A DNA stretch of 64,000 bases from Ectocarpus siliculosus. Its lineage: Eukaryota; Sar; Phaeophyceae; Ectocarpales; Ectocarpaceae. The notes beneath the pieces are model-generated. The model was not told where the DNA came from and ran no database searches. It worked only from the letters and a program-made list of their open reading frames with translations. This document shows positions 25,430 through 37,429 of the stretch, piece by piece; positions within the stretch are counted from its first letter, which is position 1; each line of letters starts with the position of its first letter. The position numbers were made by a program, and so were the translations under genes. Location of the stretch: positions 746,512 to 810,511 of the forward strand of contig FN649744.1 of assembly GCA_000310025.1 (NCBI GenBank), given 5' to 3'.

Positions 25430-26099
25430 CTGGGTAGAAACAGGTTTGCGAAGTACCATGGGTTTTGTGGCGAGGGGGCGAGGGGGTAGAAGTGGAAAAA
25501 CAGGATGAGTCCAGGGACGAGGATCGGGACCAATGAAATGAACAGCTGTTGAACGTCTTATGTTACCAACTAATAATGCGGCGCAGTTCGGGAAGGCATT
25601 TCCCCGTGACCAAGGTTTTCTCTGCTCACCCGATAGCAGCCTTTAGCCCCCCCCTCTCGCCCCCCCCCGGTGTTTGCCATCGGGGTTGGGTTTTCGTCGC
25701 TTGGCAACGACGTTGTAAAACAAGCCAATTCACTTCGTGAACTCGGCAACCAGGTTACCATTTTTTTTTTTACCTCTGGTTTCTTTTTGGGCGGTAACCA
25801 TAATGGTGGTCGAGTAGATCATGTTGTGCGGGGTCGAGAACCCTCACTCCGCGCAAAGGGGATCATCGCACGTTGTGTTAAAATGGTCAAGCATCCTCGA
25901 GGCAGCTACACAGTGCTTACAACTGTCTCTGGAAGTGAAAGCACCAGAAAATAAATTAAGTCATACGCAGCTGTCATCCGTACGCGAGAAAGTAAGCAGA
26001 AGATGCCGAACGCTCCTTTCATGCGACTCGCCGAATATCTCACGGCGCTTCGCGCTTGGTGATATGAGATCCTGGTCTGGTGAGAACCCGGCGTGCTCC

Positions 26100-26182
26100 G
26101 TCCCGGCTTTGCAGGGATGCGAGGTCAATGGTCTAACGACTACGGCATGCACGACTATGGGTACACCCCCCCCCCCCCCTCG
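26100..26182 (+). repeat. Poly-C-ended repeat B, copy 1
   Basis: The block (ggtcaatggtctaacgacta... ending in about 13 C) has a diverged copy at 26,440-26,510 (ggtcaatggtcaaatgacta... ending in about 21 C). Both have the same orientation and the same order of phrases. Confidence 0.6.
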
Positions 26183-26439
26183 TTGAACAGGAAGGAAAGA
26201 GAGGATCTCGAGGAGGAAATGAGAGAGGGTGTGACATGGACAAGTTTGGTAAATTAGACAACAGCGAAAAAACGATCGCGATAATTGGGGATAGATGGTG
26301 GGCACAAGAGGCCCTAGAGGACGGGGATAAGATGTGCAAGAATTTTTTTATGTAGTTTGTGGCAGAAACGTAAAGAGCTCCCTAAATGTTGGTGGTGTCT
26401 CTAGTAGGGGTAGGAACCGGTGCTCCGTCTCGAAAGGGA

Positions 26440-26510
26440 CGCGTGGTCAATGGTCAAATGACTAAGGCAAGCAACAAATGAGTACGCCCCCCCCCCCCCC
26501 CCCCCCCCTC
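26440..26510 (+). repeat. Poly-C-ended repeat B, copy 2
   Basis: Diverged copy of the block at 26,100. Its C run is followed by ctcctgggtttttt and then the N gap, so the homopolymer may be why assembly broke here. Confidence 0.6.
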
Positions 26511-26521
26511 CTGGGTTTTTT

Positions 26522-26888
26522 NNNNNNNNNNNNNNNNNNNNNNNNNNNNNNNNNNNNNNNNNNNNNNNNNNNNNNNNNNNNNNNNNNNNNNNNNNNNNNN
26601 NNNNNNNNNNNNNNNNNNNNNNNNNNNNNNNNNNNNNNNNNNNNNNNNNNNNNNNNNNNNNNNNNNNNNNNNNNNNNNNNNNNNNNNNNNNNNNNNNNNN
26701 NNNNNNNNNNNNNNNNNNNNNNNNNNNNNNNNNNNNNNNNNNNNNNNNNNNNNNNNNNNNNNNNNNNNNNNNNNNNNNNNNNNNNNNNNNNNNNNNNNNN
26801 NNNNNNNNNNNNNNNNNNNNNNNNNNNNNNNNNNNNNNNNNNNNNNNNNNNNNNNNNNNNNNNNNNNNNNNNNNNNNNNNNNNNNNNN
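26522..26888. other. Assembly gap (367 N)
   Basis: A run of N whose true length may differ. Any frame crossing it is meaningless. Confidence 1.
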
Positions 26889-28079
26889 GCCATCAACCGG
26901 ATTCACGAAAGACGCGGGAAAGCAGCTCAGACCGCTGTGTTGGCACCAAGTACCGGGGGGTGCACGGGTACGGTAGAGCGAACAGGTCCGGGGTTCACCT
27001 TTGGTTGACATGCATGTATCGCGTAGTTCTTGGATGGGTTTGAACGTTTGAACTGGCTGATGGTTCGAAGCAGCAGTCGACGGCCTACCGTACCGAAACA
27101 GCACGAGGGGGAAACTGCTGATGCAGGATACCCACAAGATATTGGACACAACGATACAACGAGGAATGGAGTTTGTCTGCACATTTTCTCTCTCTCTATG
27201 TATTCTCTCACAACCATTCCTCATAGTCATGCTTTGCTCCGAGCACCGATACCCAGCTGTAGTGGTGATGCCGGTCACAAATCCGCATCCAGACTGCACA
27301 TGTGTCAGTCTGTAAGGAAGGTACATTGTACACACAGATACATGCCACGACTATTTAGACTGCTGTTATTATAACGCGAGTTGGAAGAGCTGCTTCTCGA
27401 TACAGGGGTTTTTGGTGCCATACACAGCGAATGTTCGTCCATAACGACGGGTACCTTCAGCTCTTCAGCTCCGACCGTCCTATGCATAACACCCGGAAGT
27501 TCGGTTCCCTCAGGCCCGGCATGTCGGCCTGCAGCAGCGCAGTTACCCCTTGCCGTTTGACCTCGGTGTTTGCACAAGGTCCGGGAGAGGGCAGCGATCG
27601 ATCCGCTGCGGAAGGCAACACCTCGACGCAGCATGCACAACAGCGCAAGCGACATCACGGTCAGGGTCACACCGACCCGAGGCTCGATCACACGTAAGCC
27701 CATCCCATCGAAGAGAGCGAGAGACCTGAGTGCGTTACGAGCTACTGTGGTTATTATGTTATTATGAAGTTATGACAAGCGACAGAACCCGCCGAGTGTA
27801 GTTTTTTTTTGTCCTGACAGTCCCGCGTAGGCTCCCTGGTCGTTTATTCTCTGCCCTCTGCTGCCCTCCGCTGCTACTGCTGCTGCACAGCTGTCCGTGG
27901 GCGTGGTAGGTGGAGAGAGGGAACGCCTCTCCTATACTGCTACCCAAATTTGTGCACCTTTGGTTGTATTGGTTGTCTTGGGTATACTACAGCAGTTGCG
28001 AAGTCAGGCTGTAGAGCTTGCGCCTCCACACGAGCAGCAGTCCTTCCACCAGCAAACCTGTTTGCAAGCAAGCAGCAGC

Positions 28080-31000
28080 ATGAGTGCTGCTGGTGGTGGT
28101 GCGGCTGCTCCAAAGCTTCTTCCTCGCCACCACGACGAGTTCCGATCCAAGGAGTACTGGGACTCGTTCTTCCAGCAGAGGACTGACGCCTTCGAATGGT
28201 GAGTCGAGAGCAGCGGCAGCCTTCGACCGGGCCGAGAGCAACATTGCCACACTGCCAACCACGCCAAAAGGAGAGCTGCTGTGTGCTGTGCGGAAGGTTG
28301 CAGGGCTTCTGCCATGTCCATCCGCTCTTCTGGCATGATTGCACGCCTGTCCGCAAGCAGTGGAAGAAAAGAGATAACCGCTGCAGGACCCTCTGTGTGT
28401 GTGTGTGTGTGCCTATGCATTCATGCGGAGACGGCACGCTTAGCCTATACCCTTCGCAGGAATCAATGATACCGTCGGTGTGCTGTGCGGCCGTACAATA
28501 GCTGTTACCCGCAGGGGAGATGTCCCTATATGCTGTCTGGGAAATCGTAGACATACAGGTACTTTCTGACGCTATGAATCCATTGCTAATCTGTCTCAGA
28601 CTATTTTCTATGATAGAGATGGTTTCGTTGTGCCATACATTAAGAAAAAAAAAAGAAAAAAAAAGATGGTTGTACAATATGCGGTATAAGGTGCACAAGA
28701 GTACACATGAGTCCATGTTTGGTTCCACAGCTCTTCGTCCTGGTGCAGAGCCAGACCAACTCTTTGGCTAACACGAGTCGTTTCGCTGCGGGTGCTTTTG
28801 GTGCCAGGTATGGTGAGTATGAGGACCTTCGGAAGCTCGTGCACCGGACGCTGCGGCGCACGGAGCGGATCCTGGTCATCGGATGCGGAAATTCCAACTT
28901 CAGCGCCGAGTTGTACGACGACGGTTTCGAGGAGGTGAGACTGGCAACAGTCAACAGCATGCTTTGGGCCACGTTAGCCCGAGCCCAACTCCGGCTGTTC
29001 GCAAGCTGTGTGTGCGATGGCGCTCCGTACTCTGTAGTCGAAGGTTGGTCGTGACATATCGTTTCAGATCGAGCATGTTGAGGTGTTGAGGTTGCTCATA
29101 TGGGGTCCAACCGATCGATCATGAGCACCTTTCACGGGGGGCGATTGTCTGCCTCATCTTCCTTGTTCTGCCCCCCTTTCGGTGCAACGCTTGTAAACTC
29201 AGATCGAAAACGTGGACTTCAGCGATCCGGTGATCGCTGAAATGCACCGCTCTCACTCCGGAGTGCGTCCCAAAATGACGTGGACTGTCATGGACGTAAC
29301 GGACATGAGAGGGTGAGAATCTTCGTATACAGTACATCGGTGCTTGGAAACAATGAACCGGACTGGAGATTTATAGGGAACCGTTGGAGTGGATGATGCC
29401 TCTGGTGCCGACCTCACGAACATTTTGACACTCACCGTTTCAAGGGGGGGAAGAACAGGGGTTTTGACGCTGGCTCTTTTCCTATACTTAAATCCTATAC
29501 AAAGAAAGAAAACAACCTTCCCGCCAGGGTTAGGTTAGGCGTTCTATTGTCATCAGTAGAGGGCACCATGAAGAGGCGTCGTTAGTGCTGGCACGTTCAG
29601 GTTTGCTACTGGAGCGGAAATATCGAAGGTCGCAGCAGCCTCTGAAAACAGTCCGAAATCTGGGCCGGAACCAAGCGGCATCCAACATTAGTCACAGCCA
29701 TGCTCACCGCCACGGACCGTAAACCCCTGAACGGGGTGTCAGCAGTAGGTAGTGGCATCAGCTACTGCTGTAAACCCGTAGTTCAGGAGATTGGGGTCGG
29801 TGGCGTCGAGCATGGCTGTGACTAATGTTGGATGCCGCTTGGTTCCGGCGCAGATTTCGGACTGTTTTCAAAGGCTTCTGAGAACTTCGATATTTCCGCT
29901 CCAGTAGCAAACCTGAACGTGCCAGCACTAACGACGTCTCTTCATGATGCCCTCTACTGATGACAATAGAATGCCTAACCTTAACCCTCCAAACTGACCT
30001 TGTTTGAGCGCCTTCCGTTTTGACTCTTTTGACTTGGAATTTAGAATGGTGTGAATTTTATTGATTTCAAAGGAGGCCTGTGGAGGTAGACACGTGAAAT
30101 GTATGTTTTGAGAAGCCTCTACTGCCGCCCTGTGCGAGAATCAACGATTTCTTTTTTTCACGATGCCTCCCGACTGGTTTTGTGTGTCTGTTGTACAATT
30201 TCTGGACCTCTTGCGTTTGTTTTCAAAATTCGTAAGCATCAAAATTACTCTTCTTCCCCCCCTTGAGACCGAACCCCCCCGGGTGCTAATTGACTCCCTC
30301 TTGCGGCACCAGAGTTTTTCACCCATTACTCTAACAGAGGGAGGGTTTCTGGGAATGCTGATGAAACAGACAGTTTCCTTGCCTCGTGATCATTTATTTT
30401 GTCTTTATTGCGCACCAAACTGCACGGCAAGCAGCACTATCTTAAGGTTCAGCAGGCTCACGTGTCAGACGCGGGTGGGCATATCGCGCGCGTGCTGGCG
30501 GCAGCATGATCTGCAGCATGAGTCTTCCGCGAAATTCAGCTGCGGCATGAGCCTTTCGCGAAATACAGCGCAGCAGGGCGGCACCCGAGAATCAGGCACG
30601 GGATGAAGTTCATCAACATCGAAACCGCCGTGAAGACGTATTAATCCAGCCTTCCAACTCAACCCACATATTCATCGTTCGGCGAAACTGTACGTACGGT
30701 ACCCTGTTTTTTTCGTGCACTCGCAGATACGAAGACGGCTCTTTCGACGCAGTTGTAGACAAGGGGACCCTCGACGCCCTCATGTCAGAAGACACCGCCG
30801 AGGTCAGGAAGAGCGGCGAAGCCATGCTGCGGGAGGTTAAGAGAGTCCTCAAGCCCACGGGAAGGTCGGTCGGTGTTGGTGGAAAAATCCGTGTATAAGT
30901 GCACTGCTGCTGCTGCTGCTGCTGCTGCTGTCGCTGTTGCTCGTGCAGCTTTCCCGGCGCCGCAACTCGTCCTGAATCTATCGATCTGTGATTCTTTTAA

Positions 31001-34000
31001 CTTCAAGAATTCCAGCACGGGGAGTGTCGGTTGAAAGGATGACTCGATACGTACCGGTTCTTTCTATAATAGTGTAGGGGGCGCTATCCCACGGTGTGTT
31101 TACTTTGCGTGTGGTCGACGTAGCGGACAGTGCAGATCTTGCAGCTTCGATTCTGTCGACCTCTGACCGGCCCGTTCCCGTCATTAACCATCAACCCTTT
31201 GCCTTACTGCTGCCTTACTGCTGCTGCTCGAAACCTCCTCGAAACAACAACGCCCCGGGAACAGGTACATGTGCGTGACGCTTTGGCAGGATTTCATCGG
31301 CTCGGCCTTCCTCTCCTCGTTTGCACCGGCCGCCGTTCTCCCCGCCGCCGGCGCTGCTGCCGCTGCGGCCACCTCCGGCGGCGACGGGGGCGGTATGTCT
31401 TCTTGGAAGCTCGACCTGCACTCCGCAGCCGCCACGTCCAAGCCCTCGCCCTACCTCCCCGTGTGCATGGTTGCGGCGAAATCGTCGGTCACCCACGAAA
31501 GAGAACCTATCGCGGAGGCCGGTGGCGAGGGGGGGGGGGGAGCTATGCGCGTGACGGCGTGGTGCGACAGGGCAGGGAGACCGCTGGATGTCGGAGGGGA
31601 GGCGTCGGTGCTGGTTGGCGAGACAGAAGTAAGCGGAAGGCGGGGGGGGAAAGCGGTGTATCATTGCGAGTGTTTCTAAGGCTGCTTGTCAGCACCGCTT
31701 GTTGAGGCATTTGGTCGGCGTGGGATACGCGCGTTCCGCCGTTCGTTTCGATTTCGTGTGTTGCAGTTGCCGCGCCCCAAGATGAACGGTTATTGGATGG
31801 TGACCGTCCCTACGAGACATGCGCCATGAGGTGGTGTTCAAGTTATTTTCTTCAGGCTTTTATTTGTCATGGTCTTTCGATATGGTCCGGGGCGGCTTGT
31901 CGCCGCTGCTACTGGATAGCAATACTGAAGGGGGGGTGAAAAAGGGGGAAGGGAGGGATCCAGCTACGCTACCTACCTTTACCTCCGAATCTCAGTTTTC
32001 ACCAGTGTCATTTCCAACTCCTCAGCTCGACACGTGGTTTCAATGCTTTTGGGCCCGTACCGACGCTCCCCGCCTCCCTGCCTTGTGCCGTTTTTACGCT
32101 GACGGCGGCGGCTCGCGGTGCTCTGCGTTTGTTTGCCTCACCCAGGTGCTGCTACACGTGAGAGAGGCGCAAGAGATGCACCGCCGACGATTCGACCTCA
32201 GGGAGATCAAGCCGGGTAGATTTCAACAGGCAAGAAAACCAACAACAGACCCCGGGACCGAGGGTTGAGGGGGGGGACCGACAGACGTATATGTAGCACA
32301 GCAACTAATGTAGAAACGAGCGGGCGAGAGGGATAGGAGCAGATCTTCCGTGGGTGCCCCAAAGATGCGGTCTGCATCACGGCCGTCTTGGTCCTGTGAC
32401 CACCACACGCACGAAGCACCCGAAGTTTTCGTGCACAGATACGGATCCCGTTTTCCTATTCTTTCCTTTGTGCCTGGCTTCTCTTACCCCCTCTCCCTCT
32501 CTCGCTTTGTGCAGGAGGACCTGTGGGGAGAAGGGGAACACGACTCCCCCCGCTTTACGCTGCTAGTCGTGGACGTGTCCAGCGACGGCAGGGCGAGCAC
32601 GGTGCCTTGCGCGGTCGTGCTGATTCCTCGCGGCAGGGACCGAGACTTTACCTTCTCGTCTCGCGAGGGTCTCCATCAGGTCCGCCATTCTGCGGATCCC
32701 CTGCCTAGCCAGTGTGTTGCTGCTGCACCGCCCCATTTTCTTCTTCCGTTGATGCTGTCGTCGCCTTTTTCCTTCCGTCTTAGACCCATCGGAACTCGAT
32801 GCGATGCCTTAATGAGTGCCTTGATTTTTCGCGCTTGGTAAAGCGGAGTTTTTGTTGCGCGCGGGCTGCTGCAAATGGATGTTGCGCTGTTGAATCGACT
32901 CTCCTTCCGCCCTTCGTGGTCGGAGTCCGTGTAGAGGACAGACACGACACTTGCCGAGTTTATCGTGATTGTGTGCCATGGATGGTGCCGATCACCCCTC
33001 AAGCAATCCGCACAACCTCCCCGGAAGGTATGTGGGTGATTTTGGTTCTTCTTCCACCGGGGGTACCCAACAATGATGCAACCGCACTATTCTCTGCCGT
33101 ATACCCATGACCACGTTCCGTCCAGGTGGCCGAAAGCGCGAACGCTCGTCGTCTTATCGCCGTCCGCCTCAACCGCGGGCACGACTTCTCCCACGGGGTG
33201 GAAGGGGTCAAGGCGGAGATCTCCCCTTCCATCTCCGACTTTGCTCCCGAGGCTTCGGCGGCGGCCACCGGAGGGCCCGGCATCCCCATCATGGCCGTGA
33301 GTGTGGCTGTGGCTTTGTCGGGTCTCTTAGCTTGCGCGTCCTGATGTTTTCGGGTGACTTCGGGGGTGATGGGAGTTGTCTCTGCGCGTCTGGCTGCGCT
33401 GCGCGTCAAGTGTGTTTTGCCTTGATGGCACGTCAGTGTTCCGCGTAAGGAAACGATCGATTGTGGTGTGGTGTGGTGTGGTGTGGTGTCGGGATCACGT
33501 GGGTGTTTTATTTGGTTGATTTGGTGTTCAGTTTGCTTCCACACCGCCGAGAGTATTTAAATAGTGTTGCTTCGTACCGGGTACCTTTTCGCTAAGCGGA
33601 ACTCCTGTGGGTGTCTTGGCTATTGGGATCCGCCCGGCCGTCACCGTGACTCTCTTCGTTCCGACTCCACAGGTGGCCGACGGCTTGGGCGCGGAGGGCA
33701 GGGTTGTAGCGGAAGGGCGCCTGGAGTGCAGCGGCAACTACGTGGTGGAGGAGGAAGAGGAGGAGGACGAGGACGAGGATGAAGACGAGAGTCGGCCGGC
33801 TGGGGTCTACCGAAGGCTGATTTTCCTCAAGAACGAGGGCGTGGTGCAGACGGAGGTAAGTGGCGGCGTTTCGAATGGATGGATGACGAAAGAGCTGCTA
33901 GACTTTGAGGCACGCCTACGAGCGCTTGCTCGGCGGCTCGGGGGCGGGTAGGCTAAGGGTTATCCTGTAGGATGTTGTTTCGTCTTGCCACGTGTTTGGG

Positions 34001-37000
34001 GGCACTGCAAGCACGGGCCTTGTGTCTATGGTACCGTGACGGAATGGGAAGCAAGCCACCTAGCTTATAAGTGGGACGGAGCGTTTTTCTTAAACAATCA
34101 CTATTTTCACCATCGCTGCTCTGGGAGGGGCAGAGCCATGGGCTCTTTGTCATCGCATGTCGACAGGCCATGTAAGTTGTATGCATAGCTATTAATAGAT
34201 TAATAGTGGCGTTTGTTGCTGCTGCCGACGACTAGTAGCATCTTCAGGTCGTCTCAGCATTGCTCTCAATCCTGAGGAAACGACGTGAAAATTTAAAACA
34301 GCACCTGCACACACACCCTAAGGAGGATCGTTTTGCTGTTCCAACCAACGCGTTTCAGTAGTGCTGACCAATGGACTTCATCACATGTCTTTGTTGAGCT
34401 CCCCCCCTCTCCGGATGCCCACCGCTCCTCCTGGGGGCACGAAAAGGTACGAATGCTGGGGGAGGGAGAGGACGACGGGGCGCGGCCCCCGCCGGCTTTT
34501 TCTCGCAAGTCCTCCAAGAGCGGGGGCGGCAAGAAGGGGAAGGGGAAGGGGAAGGGCGCAAAAGGCGGGAAGAAAACGCCTCCGCCTGCGGCGGTGGCGG
34601 CTGCTGCTGGTGGTGGGGGTGGAGAGGGTGTGGTTGAGGGGGGAGGCAGGGTGGACTCTAGCCACCTTTGCTTCGAGTACCACAGGTAGGAGGGGGGGCA
34701 TGGTCCCGCGAGGTAGTTGTTGGCAACGTCTTGCAAGAGGTTGTTTTCTACCTTGTCACGCGTAGCGGAGGCGTCCTTCTGTTTTCTCGACGCCCTGCCT
34801 TTCTCTGTGCATGATCTCGCTCCCCGTATTGCTGAAGGTGTAGCTTTCTCCGGGAAACCGTGCCGATTCCGCCGCACCCGACAGCCCACTGTTTTTGGGG
34901 AATCTGCATGTCTGATACGGCTACACAGCTTACTAGGATGCCCTCATGAAGCGGAAACTCCAACATCAGGAGAGCTGTTTCTCTACACACGCACCGTCGT
35001 ATGTGTGACTGCTCAAGGACGTACTGCACACGGAATATAGGCTTGGATGGTGTCAGGCATAGTTCCTGTCTTGTATTGGTTCGTGACAAACTTGCATTCC
35101 AAACATGTGCATGGGGTACATGACCTAGACACGTTTGCGTCTGTGGTTGCTCTCTCTTTTGAGCAGGTGCATGATCGCCGGCGCCGCTTTTGCTGACTTC
35201 CGCATCACCACCGGCACAAGCGGCGGCGGCGGCGGCGGCGGCGGCGGTGGGCAACAAAAAGATAACCGAGCCGGCGCCCGAGCGCCCACCGCTCTCGTGA
35301 TTGGCCTAGGCGGGGGCGCTCTTCCTATGGCTCTTCGGCGAATGTACCCAACGGTGAAGGTGGCCACGGTAGAGCTGGACCCTGAGATGGCGGGGGTAGC
35401 CAAGGACCACTTCGGGTTGAGGGAATCACCGGATGGCCTCAAGGTGTGCTCGTGTGAAGGCGCATTCGGGTACCGTCCCGGGAGTTCCTGCTGTGATGTG
35501 GACGGTCTATGTTGCCACGGTTCGGGGTAAACCCTTGCGGAATATGTTGGTGCTGTGAAAAGGGGACTGAGTTGATTCCATGCGCTGAGAGAGAAGGCTG
35601 GTTGCGAGTGTTGTTTTTCGTTCTCAGGATCACCGAACCACCAAATGTTACGCCGGGCACTGTGTGCTGCCGTCGTATAGCCTTCACACGGTGACTCTAA
35701 CGCTAAATCTAGGGTCCTCCGCCGCTTGGCTTTGTGACATACGTGGGGTGCAGTATCACCCCCCCAATGCATCCTTGTCGCTAACGCTACGGCCCCACCA
35801 CCCTTGCCCAGGTCATCGTTGAGGACGGTGTAGCCTTCGTGAATGCTGCCGTTGTCTCTGCTACTGGCGAGGATGGGTTGCCCGCCAACGCCGCCCGGCT
35901 TGATTCAACGTCACAACCATTCACAAAACCGACTTCAACGCCCGATCTCTCGGGCACCCCCGCGGGCTCAGCCCCTGCGGCGGCCGACCCACCAAAGCCG
36001 GCGGCAGCGTGCTGCGCCGACGGTGGTCTTGCCACGGAGGCGGTGCTACCGCCTCGGCCCCCGGACGCTAACGATAGCGGCCATCAAACCGGATGGGGAG
36101 AAGCGTTCGGCCCGCCATACTCGGCCATTTTTCTCGACGTCGACAGCAAGGACACCTCGGTGGGGATGAGTTGCCCCCCGGCGGCGTTCCTAGAGCCCGC
36201 CTTCCTGACCAACTTGAAAACCCTCCTAGATGGTGGTGGTGGTGGTGGTGGTCAGGGGGGTACCGGGGGACCTGGGATTTTGGCGATCAACGTGGCCGCG
36301 CGGTCGAAAGAGCTCTTTGGCGGGGCGGTGGACGCTGTCTGTGCAGCGTTTGCAGGAGGAGAGGTGAGTGCCATCCGCCGTCGCTAGGTCGTAACGTTTG
36401 TGCTTGCGTTTCCTGCGTACAACGGCGAACCAATTCGGAGAGAGGCGGAAGGTGCTGAGTCAAACGTTACGTGGGAAACCTTTTTTTTTGCGTGCTGGGT
36501 ATGTTGGTACCCAGGGTTGACTGAGCTGCATTGTTTTGACGCTGGAACAGGTCCACAAACTCCGTGCCGGTGCGGACGACGTGAACTCCGTGGTGCTGGC
36601 GTTACCCAGACCGAGGGGACGCGCGCGATCGGGCCCCCTGTTGGCGGTGGCGGAGCAGGCGCTGACGTCTGCGACAGTTTCCAGGAAGTGAGACCGACTG
36701 ACTTAGTAACGCTTGAACGAGTGGATCGGATTTGTGTGTGTGTGTGTAATGGCGTTTTTGACCATTGAAGGTAGAAGGGGGCGAGGGCAAGGTCGTGGAA
36801 CGCGTCTGGAGGTAGTTTCTGCGCAATACTTTGGTCTTCCTTTTCTTGTTCTCTTTCCGTGTGGCGATCTGCTCTCTGCTTCGGATGTTTGTTTTTCTCG
36901 CGCGTTTGGTTGGTCCTTGACCTTTTTGTTGCTACACGCACCACCATCGAACAGCCGCAGGACGCTTGGGCTAGCCACACAACCACGTGTGCAACGCGGC

Positions 37001-37424
37001 ACCACGACCGGGTTGCTGTTTTTTGTTTCTTTCGCGACCAGCACGTCTTTCGCTTGCATCTGCCACGCCTTGTTTGTTGTTTGCTCCTGACAACATGCCA
37101 TGCAAACTCATGGTGTTTTTGCCGAGTTTTCCAAACGCAGTGATCTAGTTTCTACAGTAGTGTGGGTCCCACGCACGACGAGCATTCCATGGTTTTAACC
37201 ATGGCTTCCGCGGATCAAGGTGTCCAAAGGTGTCCGTTGCCTCAACTACCACACGCGCCGTCGTGTTCAACCCTGCCCTACCCCTGTCCCCGCTCAGAGC
37301 ATTGGCGAGCATTCTGGAAATGTGTGATCGTGCCGAGATGGTGCAAGCGGCGCAACCGCCCAAGACGAAGTCCAAGACAACCGCTGGCGGGAAGGGCGGG
37401 AAGAGCAAGCGCTCGGGCCGTTGA
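28080..37424 (+). CDS. METTL13: METTL13-type dual-domain methyltransferase
   Basis: Fifteen exons: 28080-28198, 28808-28934, 29203-29312, 30727-30864, 31265-31628, 31767-31799, 32146-32229, 32515-32679, 33126-33296, 33673-33855, 34447-34685, 35167-35443, 35812-36363, 36551-36687, 37220-37424 (TGA). All phases close, giving 967 residues. Domain 1 starts FRSKEYWDSFFQQRTDAFEWYGEY split over the first junction, has SAM motif I VIGCGNSNFS (about 62-71) and VVDKGTLDAL. The middle matches the linker of METTL13 (RFTLLVVDVSS, YRRLIFLKNEGVVQTE, LCFEYHR). Domain 2 has the spermidine-synthase-like motif LVIGLGGGALP and FLDVDSKDTSVGMSCPP. In animals the N-terminal domain methylates Lys55 of eEF1A and the C-terminal domain its N-terminus; both folds look intact here. 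Insertions include a 10-Gly run, a 7-Gly run, an acidic run and a Lys/Gly-rich stretch. The last two exons are the least certain. Confidence 0.9.
28512..28665 (+). repeat. SINE-like dispersed repeat C, copy 1
   Basis: About 155 bp from caggggagatgtccctata to an A-rich end (ttaagaaaaaaaaaagaaaa) inside METTL13 intron 1. A copy in the same orientation is at 62,028-62,180, with substitutions and small indels. The shared head and A-rich 3' tail suggest a short retroposed element. No tRNA-like promoter boxes are evident to me. Confidence 0.75.
29526..29988. mobile_element. Fold-back (long inverted repeat) element in METTL13 intron 3
   Basis: The left arm (29,526 to about 29,711, starting agggttaggttaggc) and right arm (about 29,808 to 29,988, ending gcctaaccttaaccct) are reverse complements over about 180 bp with few mismatches. 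The spacer is about 95 bp and contains tactgctgtaaaccc. No coding frame and no clear target-site duplication are visible. Transcribed within the METTL13 pre-mRNA, it would form a long hairpin. Confidence 0.85.
30902..30930 (+). repeat. CTG trinucleotide microsatellite
   Basis: About nine gctgct units in METTL13 intron 4. Confidence 0.9.
33463..33490 (+). repeat. GTGTG pentanucleotide repeat
   Basis: The unit gtgtg/tggtg is repeated about five times (gtggtgtggtgtggtgtggtg) in METTL13 intron 9. Confidence 0.85.
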
Positions 37425-37429
37425 GAGCT

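Larger units (their letters stand above)
25440..27890. other. Region upstream of the phosphoesterase exons, with an assembly gap
   Basis: N-terminal phosphoesterase exons are expected here but not identified. A minus-strand frame from an ATG at 27,703 begins MGLRVIEPRVGVTLTVMSLALLCM, with a hydrophobic stretch that could be a signal or membrane anchor; it could be a first exon, but nothing ties it to the gene. The rest is non-coding by eye, with two poly-C-ended related blocks and a run of N. Confidence 0.35.

Noticed and set aside
26454-27335. Long frames spanning 26,522-26,888
   Set aside because: They are produced by the run of N.
31184-31680. Minus-strand frames opposite the METTL13 exon at 31,265
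   Set aside because: They are antisense shadows of an exon whose plus-strand frame fits METTL13.
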